DNA of 64,000 nt from Croceicoccus marinus (GCF_001661675.2 NZ_CP019602.1:248001-312000); one strand, 5' to 3'; shown: positions 1 to 8,811, counted from the stretch's first letter. Made by a program: numbers and translations. The notes: generated from the letters alone by a model not told the origin.

Positions 1-122
1 CGCTCGATTCCATCGAATCGCAGGGTCCGGTGATCGCGGTGCTGGAAATCGCGGGCGGACGCGCCGCGGAACTGGGGCTGAAACCCGGCGACAGCGTGGT
101 GTGGAGCGAGCCTGCCGGCTGA
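1..122 (+). CDS. DUF192 family protein, 3' end only
   Basis: The window opens inside a gene whose last 40 codons are read in the third frame and end with TGA at 120-122. The visible residues contain the stretch VLEIAGGRAAELGLKPGD, which matches the C-terminal signature of DUF192 proteins (V-L-E-x-x-x-G-x-A-x-x-L-G-x-x-x-G-D). Members of this family are small, often exported proteins of uncertain role, found widely in proteobacteria. The start lies outside the window, so length and signal peptide cannot be judged. The family call rests on pattern memory of a short stretch. Confidence 0.6.
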   Translation, partial: LDSIESQGPVIAVLEIAGGRAAELGLKPGDSVVWSEPAG

Positions 123-199
123 TCGGTGGGCGGTTTACGGTGCAGCCCCGCGCTTCGGGCGTTGCGGTGCGCAGCGGCCCGCGCTAACGGAATGGCGCG

Positions 200-598
200 A
201 TGAACATTCTCATGAAGATCTTCACCTGGTGGGACGGCGCCACCATCGGCACCCTGATCGATAGCTGGCGTCATGGCGAGGAAGTCGGCCAGGACGCGCA
301 GGGCAATCGCTATTTCCGCGGGCGCAAGAAAAATGCCCAGGGGAACGAGCGGCGCTGGGTGATCTATTCGGGGTCGAACGATGCCAGCCGCGTGCCTGCC
401 GAATGGCATGGCTGGCTGCACGGGTCGGGCGATGACGTGCCCGAAAGCAACCTTCCACCGCCGCGCATCTGGGAAGTGGATTATACGCCGAACGCCACCG
501 GCACGATGGGCGCCTATCGTCCGTCGGGCGCGCTGGAAAAGGGCGGCGTGCGCGCCCGCGCGACCGGCGATTACGAAGCCTGGTCGCCGGACCAGTGA
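200..598 (+). CDS. NADH:ubiquinone oxidoreductase subunit NDUFA12 family protein
   Basis: A 132-residue soluble protein of the NDUFA12 (B17.2 / complex I accessory) family, which in alphaproteobacteria is a supernumerary subunit bound to the peripheral arm of respiratory complex I. Visible hallmarks are the N-terminal IFTWWDGATIGT, the G-x-D-x-x-G-N-x-Y-F block (residues 30-40), the RRWVIY block (51-56) and PAEWHGWLH (66-74), in the expected order and at normal family length. It is followed without a gap by the DUF2155 gene, whose GTG start overlaps its stop (GTGA), a pair and order common in sphingomonads. The start at the first ATG is chosen because the family motif begins within ten residues. 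Confidence 0.93.
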   Translation: MNILMKIFTWWDGATIGTLIDSWRHGEEVGQDAQGNRYFRGRKKNAQGNERRWVIYSGSNDASRVPAEWHGWLHGSGDDVPESNLPPPRIWEVDYTPNATGTMGAYRPSGALEKGGVRARATGDYEAWSPDQ

Positions 599-1155
599 TT
601 TCCGTGCGTTCGCTGGCCGCCGCCGCCAGCCTGATGGCGCTGGCGGCATGCGGCATGTTCGGCGAGGATGAGGCTGCGCCCCCTGCCGAGGAGACGAGTG
701 GTTCTGCCGAGGAAGCGCCCGCCATCGCCGCGCAGGCCGAGAACGAGACGATCGCAGCCGATGAAGACGAGGCAGAGGGCGAGGACGTTCCCCAAGGCAC
801 GCCGATGGAAGAGCGTGTCGCCACGCTGGGCCTGCTGAACAAGCGCAACAATCTGACGGTCGACGTCGAACTGAAGCCGGGTGAAGAGACGATCGTCGAC
901 GACGTGCTGATCCGGCTGGCAAGCTGCGAGCGCCGCCCGCCATGGGATCCCGATCCCGAGACAGGCGCCTTCGTGCAGGTCGCGGTGCGCGATCCGGGGC
1001 GGGGCGAGGACGCGGGTTTCCGGCGGATCTTCTCGGGCTGGCTGTTCCTGAACAGCCCTTCGCTCAACGTGGTCGAGCACCCGATCTATGACGTCTGGGT
1101 CAAGGACTGCGCGATGAGCTTCCCCGGCGAGGAAGCACCCGAAGACAGCGAGTGA
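595..1155 (+). CDS. DUF2155 domain-containing lipoprotein
   Basis: 186 residues, starting with GTG that overlaps the NDUFA12 stop by four bases, which suggests translational coupling. Residues 1-19 form a lipoprotein signal (hydrophobic stretch followed by LAAC lipobox, Cys19). An acidic Glu/Ala-rich linker (residues 23-75) precedes the conserved DUF2155 region: LGLLNKRNN, a long strand segment, SCERRPPWDP and FSGWLF near 150-155, ending in WVKDC. The function of DUF2155 is not established; the protein would be anchored in the periplasmic face of a membrane. Its last 70 bases overlap the convergent aat gene, so the two reading frames share sequence. Confidence 0.88.
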   Translation: MISVRSLAAAASLMALAACGMFGEDEAAPPAEETSGSAEEAPAIAAQAENETIAADEDEAEGEDVPQGTPMEERVATLGLLNKRNNLTVDVELKPGEETIVDDVLIRLASCERRPPWDPDPETGAFVQVAVRDPGRGEDAGFRRIFSGWLFLNSPSLNVVEHPIYDVWVKDCAMSFPGEEAPEDSE

Positions 1156-1826
1156 AATCCGTCGGGCAGGCTGGCGAAGCTGGCCTCCCTGGTCGGGCGC
1201 AGCGCCTTTTCCAGCAGGTGCAGATATTCCGACTGCTGCATGGCGACGGCCCCCATCGTGGAAAGATGCGGGGTCATGAACTGGCAGTCCAGCAGTTCCA
1301 GCCGCGATGCCTTCATCGCGGCGACAAGCCAGCATAAAGCCACTTTCGACGCATCGCTGACAAAGCTGAACATCGATTCGCCGCAGAACACGCGGCCGAA
1401 GCCAACGCCGTACAGCCCGCCGACCAGTTCGCGGCTGCCGCCGTCGCCGGTCCAGCATTCGATGGAATGGGCGCTGCCCATGCGGTGGAGGAGGCGGTAG
1501 CTGGCCGCGATGCGGTGGCTGATCCAGCTTTCGGTGCCATCGTCGATCCGGCTGGGGCGGCGCGGGGCGGCGCAGGCTTCCACGACTTCGGCAAAGGCGG
1601 TGTTGCAGGTGACGGTGAAGCGGCCGGATCGCAGCACCTTGGCCAGCGAGCGGGAGACATGCAGGCCATCGAGCGGGATGATCGCCCGTTCGCGCGGTTC
1701 GATCCACATTACCTCGGCGTCGTCGCGCGATTCGGCCATGGGGAAGATGCCGCTGCGATAGGCCAGCATCAGCAGTTCCGGATCGATCACGTCCTGCGCG
1801 TCTTCGGGTCGGCTGCGGTTGCTCAT
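1086..1826 (-). CDS. aat: leucyl/phenylalanyl-tRNA--protein transferase
   Basis: Aat transfers Leu or Phe from aminoacyl-tRNA to the N-terminal Arg/Lys of proteins, making N-degrons for ClpS/ClpAP; it is cytosolic. The 246-residue protein shows the family pattern: AYRSGIFPM (22-30), MWIEPRERAIIPLD (40-53), the R-S-L-x-K block, SWISHRI (100-106), HSIECW (119-124) and GGLYGVGFGRVFCGESMFS (136-154), in order. The C-terminal tail from about residue 225 overlaps the convergent DUF2155 gene by 70 bases, an unusually long tail overlap, but the conserved part ends before it. Confidence 0.97.
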   Translation of the reverse strand: MSNRSRPEDAQDVIDPELLMLAYRSGIFPMAESRDDAEVMWIEPRERAIIPLDGLHVSRSLAKVLRSGRFTVTCNTAFAEVVEACAAPRRPSRIDDGTESWISHRIAASYRLLHRMGSAHSIECWTGDGGSRELVGGLYGVGFGRVFCGESMFSFVSDASKVALCWLVAAMKASRLELLDCQFMTPHLSTMGAVAMQQSEYLHLLEKALRPTREASFASLPDGFHSLSSGASSPGKLIAQSLTQTS

Positions 1827-1933
1827 CGCGGGGCATCATGCCGCCAGATCGCGCCGCTGTCACCGCTTGATGCAAAAGGCCAAACGACTGCTTGTCAGCG
1901 GCGTCACTTCGCTATAGAGGGCCAGCTTCCTGC

Positions 1934-2009
1934 AGGGGTGTAGCTCAGCTGGTAGAGCATCGGTCTCCAAAACCGAGGGCCACGGGTTCGAATCCTGTCA
2001 CCCCTGCCA
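1934..2009 (+). tRNA. tRNA-Trp (CCA)
   Basis: A complete 76-base cloverleaf with encoded CCA. The acceptor arm AGGGGTG (1934-1940) pairs with CACCCCT (1999-2005), discriminator G, then CCA. Anticodon stem TCGGT/ACCGA (1960-1964/1972-1976) encloses loop CTCCAAA with anticodon CCA at 1967-1969. The T-arm contains GGGTTCGAATCC. In many alphaproteobacteria tRNA-Trp sits directly before secE; here an oppositely oriented symporter gene lies between them. Confidence 0.97.
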
Positions 2010-2160
2010 TTTCCTTCCAGACACGGTGAAATGATCCGCAGCGACCTTTTGGTCGCGGTGCGGTCCCGCATGGCAATAACCGGCTCTGTAGGGGGGTATC
2101 GACCGCGCGTTCTTTGACGTGAAGCCAGGGAGGCGGCGCGGTCTTCGAGATGGAAAACAT

Positions 2161-2200
2161 CAGGGCCGCGATATCGTTCCCGCGGCCCTGCATTTTTTTT
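2161..2200 (+). terminator. Rho-independent terminator
   Basis: Perfect 10-bp stem CAGGGCCGCG (2161-2170) / CGCGGCCCTG (2181-2190) with a 10-base loop, followed by an eight-T run at 2193-2200. It reads on the + strand and would end the tRNA-Trp transcript; it also sits just beyond the 3' end of the convergent symporter gene. Confidence 0.85.
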
Positions 2201-2252
2201 CGGGTCCTGGATCGGCCCGTTTTCCATCAGGCCGCCAGTTTCGATCAGGCTG

Positions 2253-3770
2253 TCAGTCCTCGCGCGTCTCGACCGCGAAATCCTTGCCCGCGGTCCTGTC
2301 GCCCCTCGACAGGGCGAATACCACGCCCGACAGCGCGGCCAGCGCGATCAGGTTGGGCAGCGCCATGGTGGCGTTCGAGATGTCGCCAAGGCGCCAGACC
2401 AGCTGCGAAGGCTGCGTCGCGGAAAACCAGATCGCGATGCACCACAGCACCCGCCAGATGATGTGCAGCACCTTCTCACCCCGCGCGTTCGAACCGGGGA
2501 GCCGGTCGTAGAGGAAGGTGATCGCGCGCTCGCCGTAATAGCTCCAGGTCAGAAGCGTGGTGAACACGAACAGGATCAGCGCCACCGACGCGACCAGCGT
2601 GCCCAGCGGGATATTGCCGATCAGCACCGGGAAGGCGGCGGCAAAGGCCGCGCTGGTGGTCACGAACCCCGATTGCGCCGTGGTGCCCAGGTCCGACTGC
2701 CAGACATGGCGCACAGCCTCGCCATTATGGGTGAAGGGGCCCTCGACGGTCAGGATCACCAGTGCCGTCATGGTGCAGATGATGATCGTGTCGATGAAGG
2801 TGCCCATCATCGCCATGCGGCCCTGCAGCTGCGGATCGTCAGTCTGCGCGACGGCGTGGGCGATCGGGGTCGAACCCTGCCCGCTCTCGTTCGAGAACAG
2901 GCCGCGCGCCACGCCCGCGCGCATCGCCATGATGATTGCCGCGCCCGCGAAACCGCCGCTGGCCGACTGGGCCGAGAAGGCGCCCGCAAAGATGCGGCTG
3001 AAGGTTTCGGGGATGTCCGCGATATTGATGATGATCGCGATGACCGCCATGATGATGTAGCATACCGCCATGAAGGGCACGACCTTCTCGGCGATGGAGC
3101 CGATCGACTTGATGCCGCCGATGATGACGACGAACACGGCGATGGCGACGATCAGCCCGCCCAGCCAGCGTTCGATCCCGAACAGTTCGTTGAGGCCACT
3201 GGCCACTTCGTTCGACTGGATCGAATTGCCGGTGACGAGGCCCGAGAACAGCGTGCCAATCGCGAAGATCACCGCCAGCCACGTCCACTTGGGGCCCAGG
3301 CCCTGCGTGATGTAGCTCATCGGGCCGCCGCGCCAGTTACCCTCGGGCGTCTTCTCGCGGTAGCGGATGGCCAGCGAACCCTCGGCAAAGCCCAGCGCCA
3401 TGCCGATCAGCGCGGTGATCCACATCCAGAACACCGCGCCCGGCCCGCCCAGCGCGATCGCGGTCGCGACGCCCGCCAGATTGCCGGTGCCGACCTGACC
3501 CGACAGGGCGGTCGACAGCGCGGCAAAGGGGCTGATCTCACCCGCGCCCTTGCTCTTGCGGCTGGAGAACAGGCCCGCGAAGGCGCTGCCCAGCTTGAGG
3601 ATCGGATAGAAGCGCAGGCCGATCATGATGTAGAGGCCGATGCCCAGCAACATGATCACCATCGGCGGAACGGGGATGACTTCGGCCCCGTCCCATGTGC
3701 CGCCCCAGATGAAGTCCGAGACATTGGTGACTTGATCGATCAGGCCCGAAGGCGCTGCCTCTGCGCTCAT
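2253..3770 (-). CDS. AGCS family sodium:alanine (amino acid) symporter
   Basis: About 505 residues of an inner-membrane Na+-coupled alanine/glycine symporter (AGCS/AlsT family). Family signatures seen: FAALSTALSGQVGTGNLAGVATAI near residue 85-110, GPGAVFWMWITALIGMA, the YREKTPEGNWRGGPMSYI loop, RGLFSNESGQGSTPIAHA near 290 and the late LLTWSYYGERA block; roughly ten hydrophobic segments are visible. An upstream in-frame ATG exists at 3872, but the start at 3770 (MSAEAAPSG) places the first conserved residues at family-normal distance. The gene stands alone between tRNA-Trp and secE, on the opposite strand from both. Confidence 0.93.
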   Translation of the reverse strand: MSAEAAPSGLIDQVTNVSDFIWGGTWDGAEVIPVPPMVIMLLGIGLYIMIGLRFYPILKLGSAFAGLFSSRKSKGAGEISPFAALSTALSGQVGTGNLAGVATAIALGGPGAVFWMWITALIGMALGFAEGSLAIRYREKTPEGNWRGGPMSYITQGLGPKWTWLAVIFAIGTLFSGLVTGNSIQSNEVASGLNELFGIERWLGGLIVAIAVFVVIIGGIKSIGSIAEKVVPFMAVCYIIMAVIAIIINIADIPETFSRIFAGAFSAQSASGGFAGAAIIMAMRAGVARGLFSNESGQGSTPIAHAVAQTDDPQLQGRMAMMGTFIDTIIICTMTALVILTVEGPFTHNGEAVRHVWQSDLGTTAQSGFVTTSAAFAAAFPVLIGNIPLGTLVASVALILFVFTTLLTWSYYGERAITFLYDRLPGSNARGEKVLHIIWRVLWCIAIWFSATQPSQLVWRLGDISNATMALPNLIALAALSGVVFALSRGDRTAGKDFAVETRED

Positions 3771-4077
3771 AGTTAGGAGTTTCCCCAGTCCGCTGTAAAA
3801 ACAGGTCCGCCATGACAAATTAGTTGCAACGGCTACCTGTTGCTCCGCGCGATGGCCAGCCGCAATCGCCATCGGCCACCGGTTTCGTGCCAGCTGCCGC
3901 GATGCGTGCCCTGCGGATGCTCTTGCACGACGGGGCCGGCGGGGCTATGTGCGCGGTGTTTCCAGTCATCGGGAATTGTCAAAGCTGTCTCCGACCCCCG
4001 GTCGGCGCGGCGATGAGCCGATGGCGAAAGGGCCCTGCCGACAGGGTTTAAGAACAACAGGATTTGGAAAAGAAGGC
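3771..4077. other. Intergenic region upstream of secE and the symporter
   Basis: About 300 bases between two divergent starts, so it must hold both promoters. I see no tRNA, no convincing hairpin with a T-run and no small ORF with a ribosome binding site. Base composition is like its neighbours. Confidence 0.4.
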
Positions 4078-4314
4078 ATGGCCAAAACACCCGTGGCAAA
4101 GCCCGCAGAGCCCGCGAAGAAGCGCAAGACCTCTCCCGGCGAGTTCATTCGCCAGGTCCGCGCCGAGGGTTCCAAGGTCGTCTGGCCCAGCTGGGCCGAG
4201 ACGGTGCAGACGTCGATCTTCGTCGGCATCATGATGCTGATCCTGTCGCTGTTCTTTCTGGGGATCGATTCGCTGTTCGGCGCGGTGATGCGCTGGCTGC
4301 TGACGCTCGCCTGA
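4078..4314 (+). CDS. secE: Preprotein translocase subunit SecE
   Basis: 78 residues: a basic, Lys/Pro-rich N-terminus, the conserved amphipathic stretch FIRQVRAEGSKVVWPSW (about 24-40) and a single C-terminal transmembrane helix (about 47-72). SecE is the essential small subunit of the SecYEG channel in the inner membrane. The W-P-S/T-W motif is diagnostic. The ATG at 4078 follows GGAAAAGAAGG. nusG begins 63 bases downstream, the usual partner gene. Confidence 0.95.
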   Translation: MAKTPVAKPAEPAKKRKTSPGEFIRQVRAEGSKVVWPSWAETVQTSIFVGIMMLILSLFFLGIDSLFGAVMRWLLTLA

Positions 4315-4377
4315 TCTCGACAAGCCAAGTGATTTCGCGGCCATGGCGCGCCGCACAACGGATTTGAAGGAAGACCA

Positions 4378-4914
4378 ATGGCTCGCTGGTACATCATCCA
4401 CGCCTATTCGGGTTTCGAGAACAAGGTGAAGGAAGCGATCCTCTCCGAGGCCGAGCGCACCGGCCTGGAAGCGCTGGTCGAGGCGGTGGAAGTCCCTTCG
4501 GAAACCGTCACCGAGGTGAAGCGCGGCAAGAAGGTGCAGTCCGAGCGCAAGACCATGCCCGGCTATGTGCTGGCCAAGCTGGCGATGAACGACGACGTCT
4601 ATCACCTGATCAAGAACACGCCCAAGGTGACCGGCTTTCTGGGTGCGAACAACAAGCCGCAGCCGATTTCCGACCGCGAGGCCGCCCGCTATTTCGGCGC
4701 CCGCGACGAGGCTGCCGCCGCCCCCAAGCGCGAGATCAGCGTCGATTACGAGATCGGCGATTCGGTCAAGGTGCTGGACGGCCCGTTCGCCAGCTTCAAC
4801 GGCGTGGTGGAAGAGCTCGATTTCGACAAGAGCAAGGTCAAGGTCTCGGTCTCGATCTTCGGGCGCGCGACCCCGGTCGAGCTGGACTTCGAACAGGTCG
4901 AGCTGGTCAAGTAA
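4378..4914 (+). CDS. nusG: Transcription termination/antitermination protein NusG
   Basis: 178 residues with the NGN domain at the N-terminus (RWYIIHAYSGFENKV at 3-17, VPSETVTEVKRGKK, FPGY-like MPGYVLAK at 60-67) and the KOW domain at the end (GDSVKVLDGPFASFNGVVEE, about 127-147, with VSIFGRATPVELDF). NusG binds RNA polymerase and links it to Rho or the ribosome. Length is normal. In most bacteria rplK-rplA follow; here they lie 2.6 kb away on the other strand. Confidence 0.97.
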   Translation: MARWYIIHAYSGFENKVKEAILSEAERTGLEALVEAVEVPSETVTEVKRGKKVQSERKTMPGYVLAKLAMNDDVYHLIKNTPKVTGFLGANNKPQPISDREAARYFGARDEAAAAPKREISVDYEIGDSVKVLDGPFASFNGVVEELDFDKSKVKVSVSIFGRATPVELDFEQVELVK

Positions 4915-4971
4915 GCGCCGCCCCGAAACTGGCGGTGGCACCGGCGTCGATCGCGCGCTAAGCCACTGGCC

Positions 4972-5757
4972 ATGGGTGAACGCAACAAGATCTGGACCGC
5001 AGCCCTCGTCGTCATCGGCGACGAGATCCTGTCGGGCCGCACGCATGACAAGAATATCGCGCAGGTGGCCAGCTGGCTGCAGGTGCAGGGCATCCGCCTT
5101 GCCGAGGTGCGCGTGGTGCCCGACGACCAGACTGCGATCGTCGAGGCGGTGAATGCCCTGCGGCGGCGCAACGATTACCTGTTCACCACCGGCGGTATCG
5201 GCCCCACGCACGACGACATCACCGTCGATGCCGTTGCCGCAGCGATGGGCGTCGACGTGATCGTCCACCCGGAGGCGCGCGCCCTTCTGGAAGCCTATTA
5301 CGACACGCGCGGCGGGCTGAACGATGCGCGGATGCGCATGGCGCGCACGCCCGAAGGGGCGCACCTGATTCCCAACCGCTATTCGGGCGCGCCGGGCATC
5401 CGCATCGGCAATGTTTTCCTGATGGCCGGGGTGCCCAACATCACCGCGGGCATGCTGGATGCGCTGACCGGCACGCTGGAGGGCGGCGATCCGGTGCTGT
5501 CCGAAACCGTCGGCTGCTGGATCGCGGAGAGCGAGGTCGCCGAACTTCTGCGCGAAGTCGAGCAGGCGCACGAGGGCGTGCAGATCGGCAGCTATCCGTT
5601 CTTCCGCGAAGGCCGATCCGGCGCGAACTTCGTGATCCGCTCGACCGACGCCGACCAGCTGGCCAGCTGCGTCCATACGCTGTGCGAAGGACTGGGCGAG
5701 ATGGGGCGCGAGTTCACGCCGGACCCCCCCCGGGGGGCGCCTTCATTCCGTCCCTGA
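4972..5757 (+). CDS. Molybdopterin-binding (CinA/MoaB-like) domain protein
   Basis: 261 residues carrying a single MoCF/MPT-binding domain of the CinA N-terminal type: VVIGDEILSGRTHDKN (14-29), the DDQTAI segment and FTTGGIGPTHDDITVDAVA (about 68-86). The C-terminal deamidase half of CinA is absent, so this is the stand-alone competence/damage-inducible-like form, of uncertain function, seen in many alphaproteobacteria. The ATG at 4972 lies 57 bases after nusG. Its last 15 bases overlap the convergent downstream gene, and a C8G6 palindromic tract (5724-5737) lies inside codons near the C-terminus. Confidence 0.85.
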   Translation: MGERNKIWTAALVVIGDEILSGRTHDKNIAQVASWLQVQGIRLAEVRVVPDDQTAIVEAVNALRRRNDYLFTTGGIGPTHDDITVDAVAAAMGVDVIVHPEARALLEAYYDTRGGLNDARMRMARTPEGAHLIPNRYSGAPGIRIGNVFLMAGVPNITAGMLDALTGTLEGGDPVLSETVGCWIAESEVAELLREVEQAHEGVQIGSYPFFREGRSGANFVIRSTDADQLASCVHTLCEGLGEMGREFTPDPPRGAPSFRP

Positions 5758-7305
5758 AGCCGGATCGCTTGCCGCGGCGGTTTCCGTCTCCTTTTCCTCG
5801 TCGAAGAATGAGAATCGGAATGGGCTTCCTTCGGCGGCGTCCGCCAGCTCCTCGACCGAGCGGCGGGCGATTTCCGCGCGGGGGCCGCCGTGCGGATCCG
5901 CCGCAACGGGGGCGAATGTGTAACGCGCCATCTCGATCTCTCCGGTCTGGGCGTACATGAAGGCCAGCGTCATCGACAGGTCCTGGTCGAAGGGCGCCAG
6001 CTGAGTGGCGCGGACCAGCGCGTGCTGCGCATGCTCGCTGGGTTCAAGGCCGCGATCCGCATAGCTGCGATAGAGATAGATAAGTGGCAGGGGATTGTCG
6101 TAATCCAGCTTGTTCAATCCCCCGAAGGCACGGATCGCCAGCCCATAGGCCGCATCCTGATCGGCCGCGTCGCCTGCCTTGCGGTATAGCGCCAGGGCCT
6201 TTTGCAGATGGGCGTTCGCCACGGTGCCATCGATGGCGATGGCGCGGTCGGCGACGGCGATCGCCTCGTCGTAATAGCCCGCGTCGACTTCGGCTTCGGC
6301 TTGGCCCGCCAGCACGCGCGCATCGGCGGGAAAGCGCGCGGCGACCTCGCGCGCCTTGGGCAGCAGTTCCAGCGCTTCTTCGCGCGAGACGCCGCTTTGC
6401 GAATGGGCGATGATCGGAAGCATCTTGTCCATGCCCTCTCCGACACCGAAGATGCGAACCGGGCGGATGGGCAGCATGTCGGGCGTAAGGCGATAGGTCA
6501 GCATCCGGCGGCTGCGCAGATAGGCGTCGAGGTCCTTGTCGAGCGTGTCGAGATCGCCGAACACCTGCTCAGCCGCCAGCAGCGTCGGGGTGCCGGAGGC
6601 CACGGCCTTCCAATAGGCGTTGAGCTGGCCTTTCCGCTCGTCGGAGAACCACAGATAATGGACGAGGGTCCAGCTTCGTCCATAGAAATTGTCGTAGAAG
6701 CGCCCCTTCTTCTGGTCATAGAGGGCGGGGTCCAGCAATTGCCGGATCGGCACCTCGACCGCATATTGCAGTTCGCCGGCGCGATGGTTGGCAGGCCGGC
6801 CGATCTGCAGCGATCCGTCCTTCAGCACCTTGGTCGAGGCAAAGAATTCGGCCAGGCCTTCGCCCAGCCAGCGGGGCATCCCGAAGCGCGAGGTCGAGAT
6901 CAGGAAATGGTGGGCATATTCGTGGAGCAGCACGGTCTGCGAGAAGTCGGGCTCGCCGCTGGTGCGGCGCAGCGGCGGAACGAAGGCGCGCGACATGCCT
7001 GCATTGGGAACATAGAAACCGGCGACGTAGCGGTCGTTGCCGCCATAGGCTTTGCGAACCTCGCGCTCGCTGCCCATCACGAAGATCGTGACCCGGTTGG
7101 AGGGGCTGGGCGTCTCGGTGTGCTTGCCCGTCAGCGTCTCCATGGCGAAGTGATAGCGTTCCAGCATCTCCGCGAAATGCTGCAGATCCGCCTCGCTCTC
7201 TTCGGCATAGATGACGAAATGTTCGCTTTCCGCCTGCAGCCAGCGAGCCTGCACAGGCGTTGCCAGCAAAAGCGAAATCAGCGCAGCGACCCAGAAGCGC
7301 ACCAT
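5743..7305 (-). CDS. Exported zincin-like metallopeptidase with TPR region
   Basis: About 520 residues with an N-terminal signal peptide (MVRFWVAALISLLLATPVQA). The first half resembles peptidase MA/DUF1570-type zincins: LLHEYAHHFLIS supplies the HExxH zinc site (near residue 124-128) and GEGLAEFFA the downstream Glu. The second half (about 300-460) is built of TPR-like helical repeats (VLAGQAEAEVDAGYYDEAIAVADRAIAI). It is therefore probably a periplasmic protease-like or scaffold protein. An ATG 33 bases further upstream exists, but the ATG at 7305 follows GGGGGGAAAG and starts the signal peptide. Substrate unknown. Confidence 0.78.
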   Translation of the reverse strand: MVRFWVAALISLLLATPVQARWLQAESEHFVIYAEESEADLQHFAEMLERYHFAMETLTGKHTETPSPSNRVTIFVMGSEREVRKAYGGNDRYVAGFYVPNAGMSRAFVPPLRRTSGEPDFSQTVLLHEYAHHFLISTSRFGMPRWLGEGLAEFFASTKVLKDGSLQIGRPANHRAGELQYAVEVPIRQLLDPALYDQKKGRFYDNFYGRSWTLVHYLWFSDERKGQLNAYWKAVASGTPTLLAAEQVFGDLDTLDKDLDAYLRSRRMLTYRLTPDMLPIRPVRIFGVGEGMDKMLPIIAHSQSGVSREEALELLPKAREVAARFPADARVLAGQAEAEVDAGYYDEAIAVADRAIAIDGTVANAHLQKALALYRKAGDAADQDAAYGLAIRAFGGLNKLDYDNPLPLIYLYRSYADRGLEPSEHAQHALVRATQLAPFDQDLSMTLAFMYAQTGEIEMARYTFAPVAADPHGGPRAEIARRSVEELADAAEGSPFRFSFFDEEKETETAAASDPASGTE

Positions 7306-7444
7306 GACTTTCCCCCCGATGGCCGAGACCCCCGTCACGGCACTACGGACCGGTTTATGGCCGCAGAATTACGAAATTGACAAGAACCCCAAATGGGCAG
7401 GAAGCGGAGGAAGGAAGGAGGGCGGCAGGAAGCGGGGCGGCAAC

Positions 7445-7475
7445 AAAAAAGCCGGGAAGCGCGTGGCTTCCCGGC
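7445..7475 (-). terminator. Rho-independent terminator of rplK-rplA
   Basis: On the minus strand, a perfect 10-bp stem (plus-strand GCCGGGAAGC 7451-7460 / GCTTCCCGGC 7466-7475) with a five-base loop is followed by six T (A run 7445-7450 on the plus strand). It lies 31 bases after the rplA stop codon. Confidence 0.9.
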
Positions 7476-7505
7476 TCTTGTACCGGTTCGGCGGTGATCG
7501 GGCGA

Positions 7506-8204
7506 TCAGGCGCCCTGCACCTCGGCGGTGTCGATCTTGAGGCCCGGGCCCATCGAGGACGAGACCGAGATCTTCTGGACATACTTGCCCTTGGCGCCCG
7601 ACGGCTTCGCCTTGATCACGGCGTCGACGAAGGCGTTGAAGTTCGCCTTGAGGTCGTCGTCGGAGAACGACAGCTTGCCGATGCCCGAGTGGATGATGCC
7701 GGCTTTTTCAACGCGGTACTGGACCTGGCCGCCCTTGGCGTCCTTCACGGCCTGCGCCACGTTGGGGGTCACGGTGCCCAGCTTCGGGTTCGGCATCAGG
7801 CCCTTGGGGCCCAGCACCTTGCCGAGGCGGCCCACGACGCCCATCATGTCGGGGGTCGCGATCACGCGGTCATAGTCCAGGTTGCCTGCCTGCATGTCTT
7901 CCATCAGGTCCTCGGCGCCGACCTTGTCGGCACCGGCTTCCAGCGCCTTGTCGGCGTTGTCGCCGCGGGCGAACACGGCGACCTTGACGGTCTTGCCGGT
8001 GCCTGCGGGCAGCGACACCATGCCGCGGACCTGCTGGTCGGCGTGCCGCGGATCGACGCCCAGGTTCATGGCGACTTCCAGCGTCTGGTCGAACTTGGCG
8101 GTCTGCAGGTCGCGCAGCGTCTGCAGCGCTTCGTCAAAGCCGTACAGCTTTTCCGCGTCCAGCTTCTCGGCCAGCATCTTCTGCTTCTTGGTCTGCTTTG
8201 CCAT
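7506..8204 (-). CDS. rplA: 50S ribosomal protein L1
   Basis: 232 residues, normal for bacterial L1. Signatures: [24 protein letters not shown] (38-61), [50 protein letters not shown] and [21 protein letters not shown]1 forms the L1 stalk of the large subunit and usually represses its own operon by binding the mRNA leader. It starts four bases after the rplK stop, so the two are one operon ended by the hairpin at 7445-7475. Confidence 0.98.
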   Translation of the reverse strand: MAKQTKKQKMLAEKLDAEKLYGFDEALQTLRDLQTAKFDQTLEVAMNLGVDPRHADQQVRGMVSLPAGTGKTVKVAVFARGDNADKALEAGADKVGAEDLMEDMQAGNLDYDRVIATPDMMGVVGRLGKVLGPKGLMPNPKLGTVTPNVAQAVKDAKGGQVQYRVEKAGIIHSGIGKLSFSDDDLKANFNAFVDAVIKAKPSGAKGKYVQKISVSSSMGPGLKIDTAEVQGA

Positions 8205-8208
8205 CGGT

Positions 8209-8640
8209 TCAGCCCTCCACCACTTCGAGGCCCATCGAACGGGCGCTGCCCTCGATGATCTTCATGGCCTGGTCGATATCGTTCGCGTTCAGGTCGGCCA
8301 TCTTCTGCTCGGCGATCGCCTGGACGTCGCTGCGCGCGATGGTTCCGGCCGAGATCTTGCCCGGCTCCTTCGAGCCCGACTTCAGCTTGGCGGCCTTCTT
8401 AAGAAGGTAGGATGCCGGCGGGGTCTTGGTGGTGAAGGTGAACGAGCGATCCGCGAAGACGGTGATGACCGTCGGGATCGGCATGCCCTTTTCCATTTCC
8501 TGCGTGGCGGCATTGAACGCCTTGCAGAATTCCATGATGTTCACGCCGCGCTGGCCCAGTGCGGGGCCGATGGGCGGCGAGGGGTTTGCAGCGCCCGCGG
8601 GCACCTGCAGCTTGATATAGCCTTCGATCTTCTTGGCCAT
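8209..8640 (-). CDS. rplK: 50S ribosomal protein L11
   Basis: 143 residues with [43 protein letters not shown] at the start and the C-terminal rRNA-binding part ([27 protein letters not shown]). The start at 8640 follows AAAAGGAG at good spacing; an ATG six codons upstream is not needed. L11 with L10/L12 forms the GTPase-associated base and is needed for the stringent response through RelA. Confidence 0.98.
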   Translation of the reverse strand: MAKKIEGYIKLQVPAGAANPSPPIGPALGQRGVNIMEFCKAFNAATQEMEKGMPIPTVITVFADRSFTFTTKTPPASYLLKKAAKLKSGSKEPGKISAGTIARSDVQAIAEQKMADLNANDIDQAMKIIEGSARSMGLEVVEG

Positions 8641-8788
8641 GGGGCCACTCCTTTTCACACTGTCGGGCGCGCGTTGGCGCAGGCCCTCATGTTAAGCGGT
8701 CAGGCAGAGGCTGCTCGCCTCCTCCCGCAGGTTTCCCGGATATTGCAAGGGAAGGCGCGCGCATAGGCGCTTTCCCGATTCGAAGCAA

Positions 8789-8806
8789 GCAGCCGCTTCA
8801 GGCTGC
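8789..8806 (-). terminator. Possible weak terminator after rimO
   Basis: Stem GCAGCC/GGCTGC with a six-base loop just downstream of the rimO stop on the minus strand, followed by TTGCTTCG rather than a clean T-run. It may end rimO transcription before the rplK promoter, but the T-tract is poor. Confidence 0.3.
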
Positions 8807-8811
8807 CCCCT

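Noticed and set aside
2463..3776. Long open frame on the + strand opposite the symporter gene
   Set aside because: Antisense frame typical of high-GC DNA; the opposite strand encodes a complete, conserved AGCS protein.
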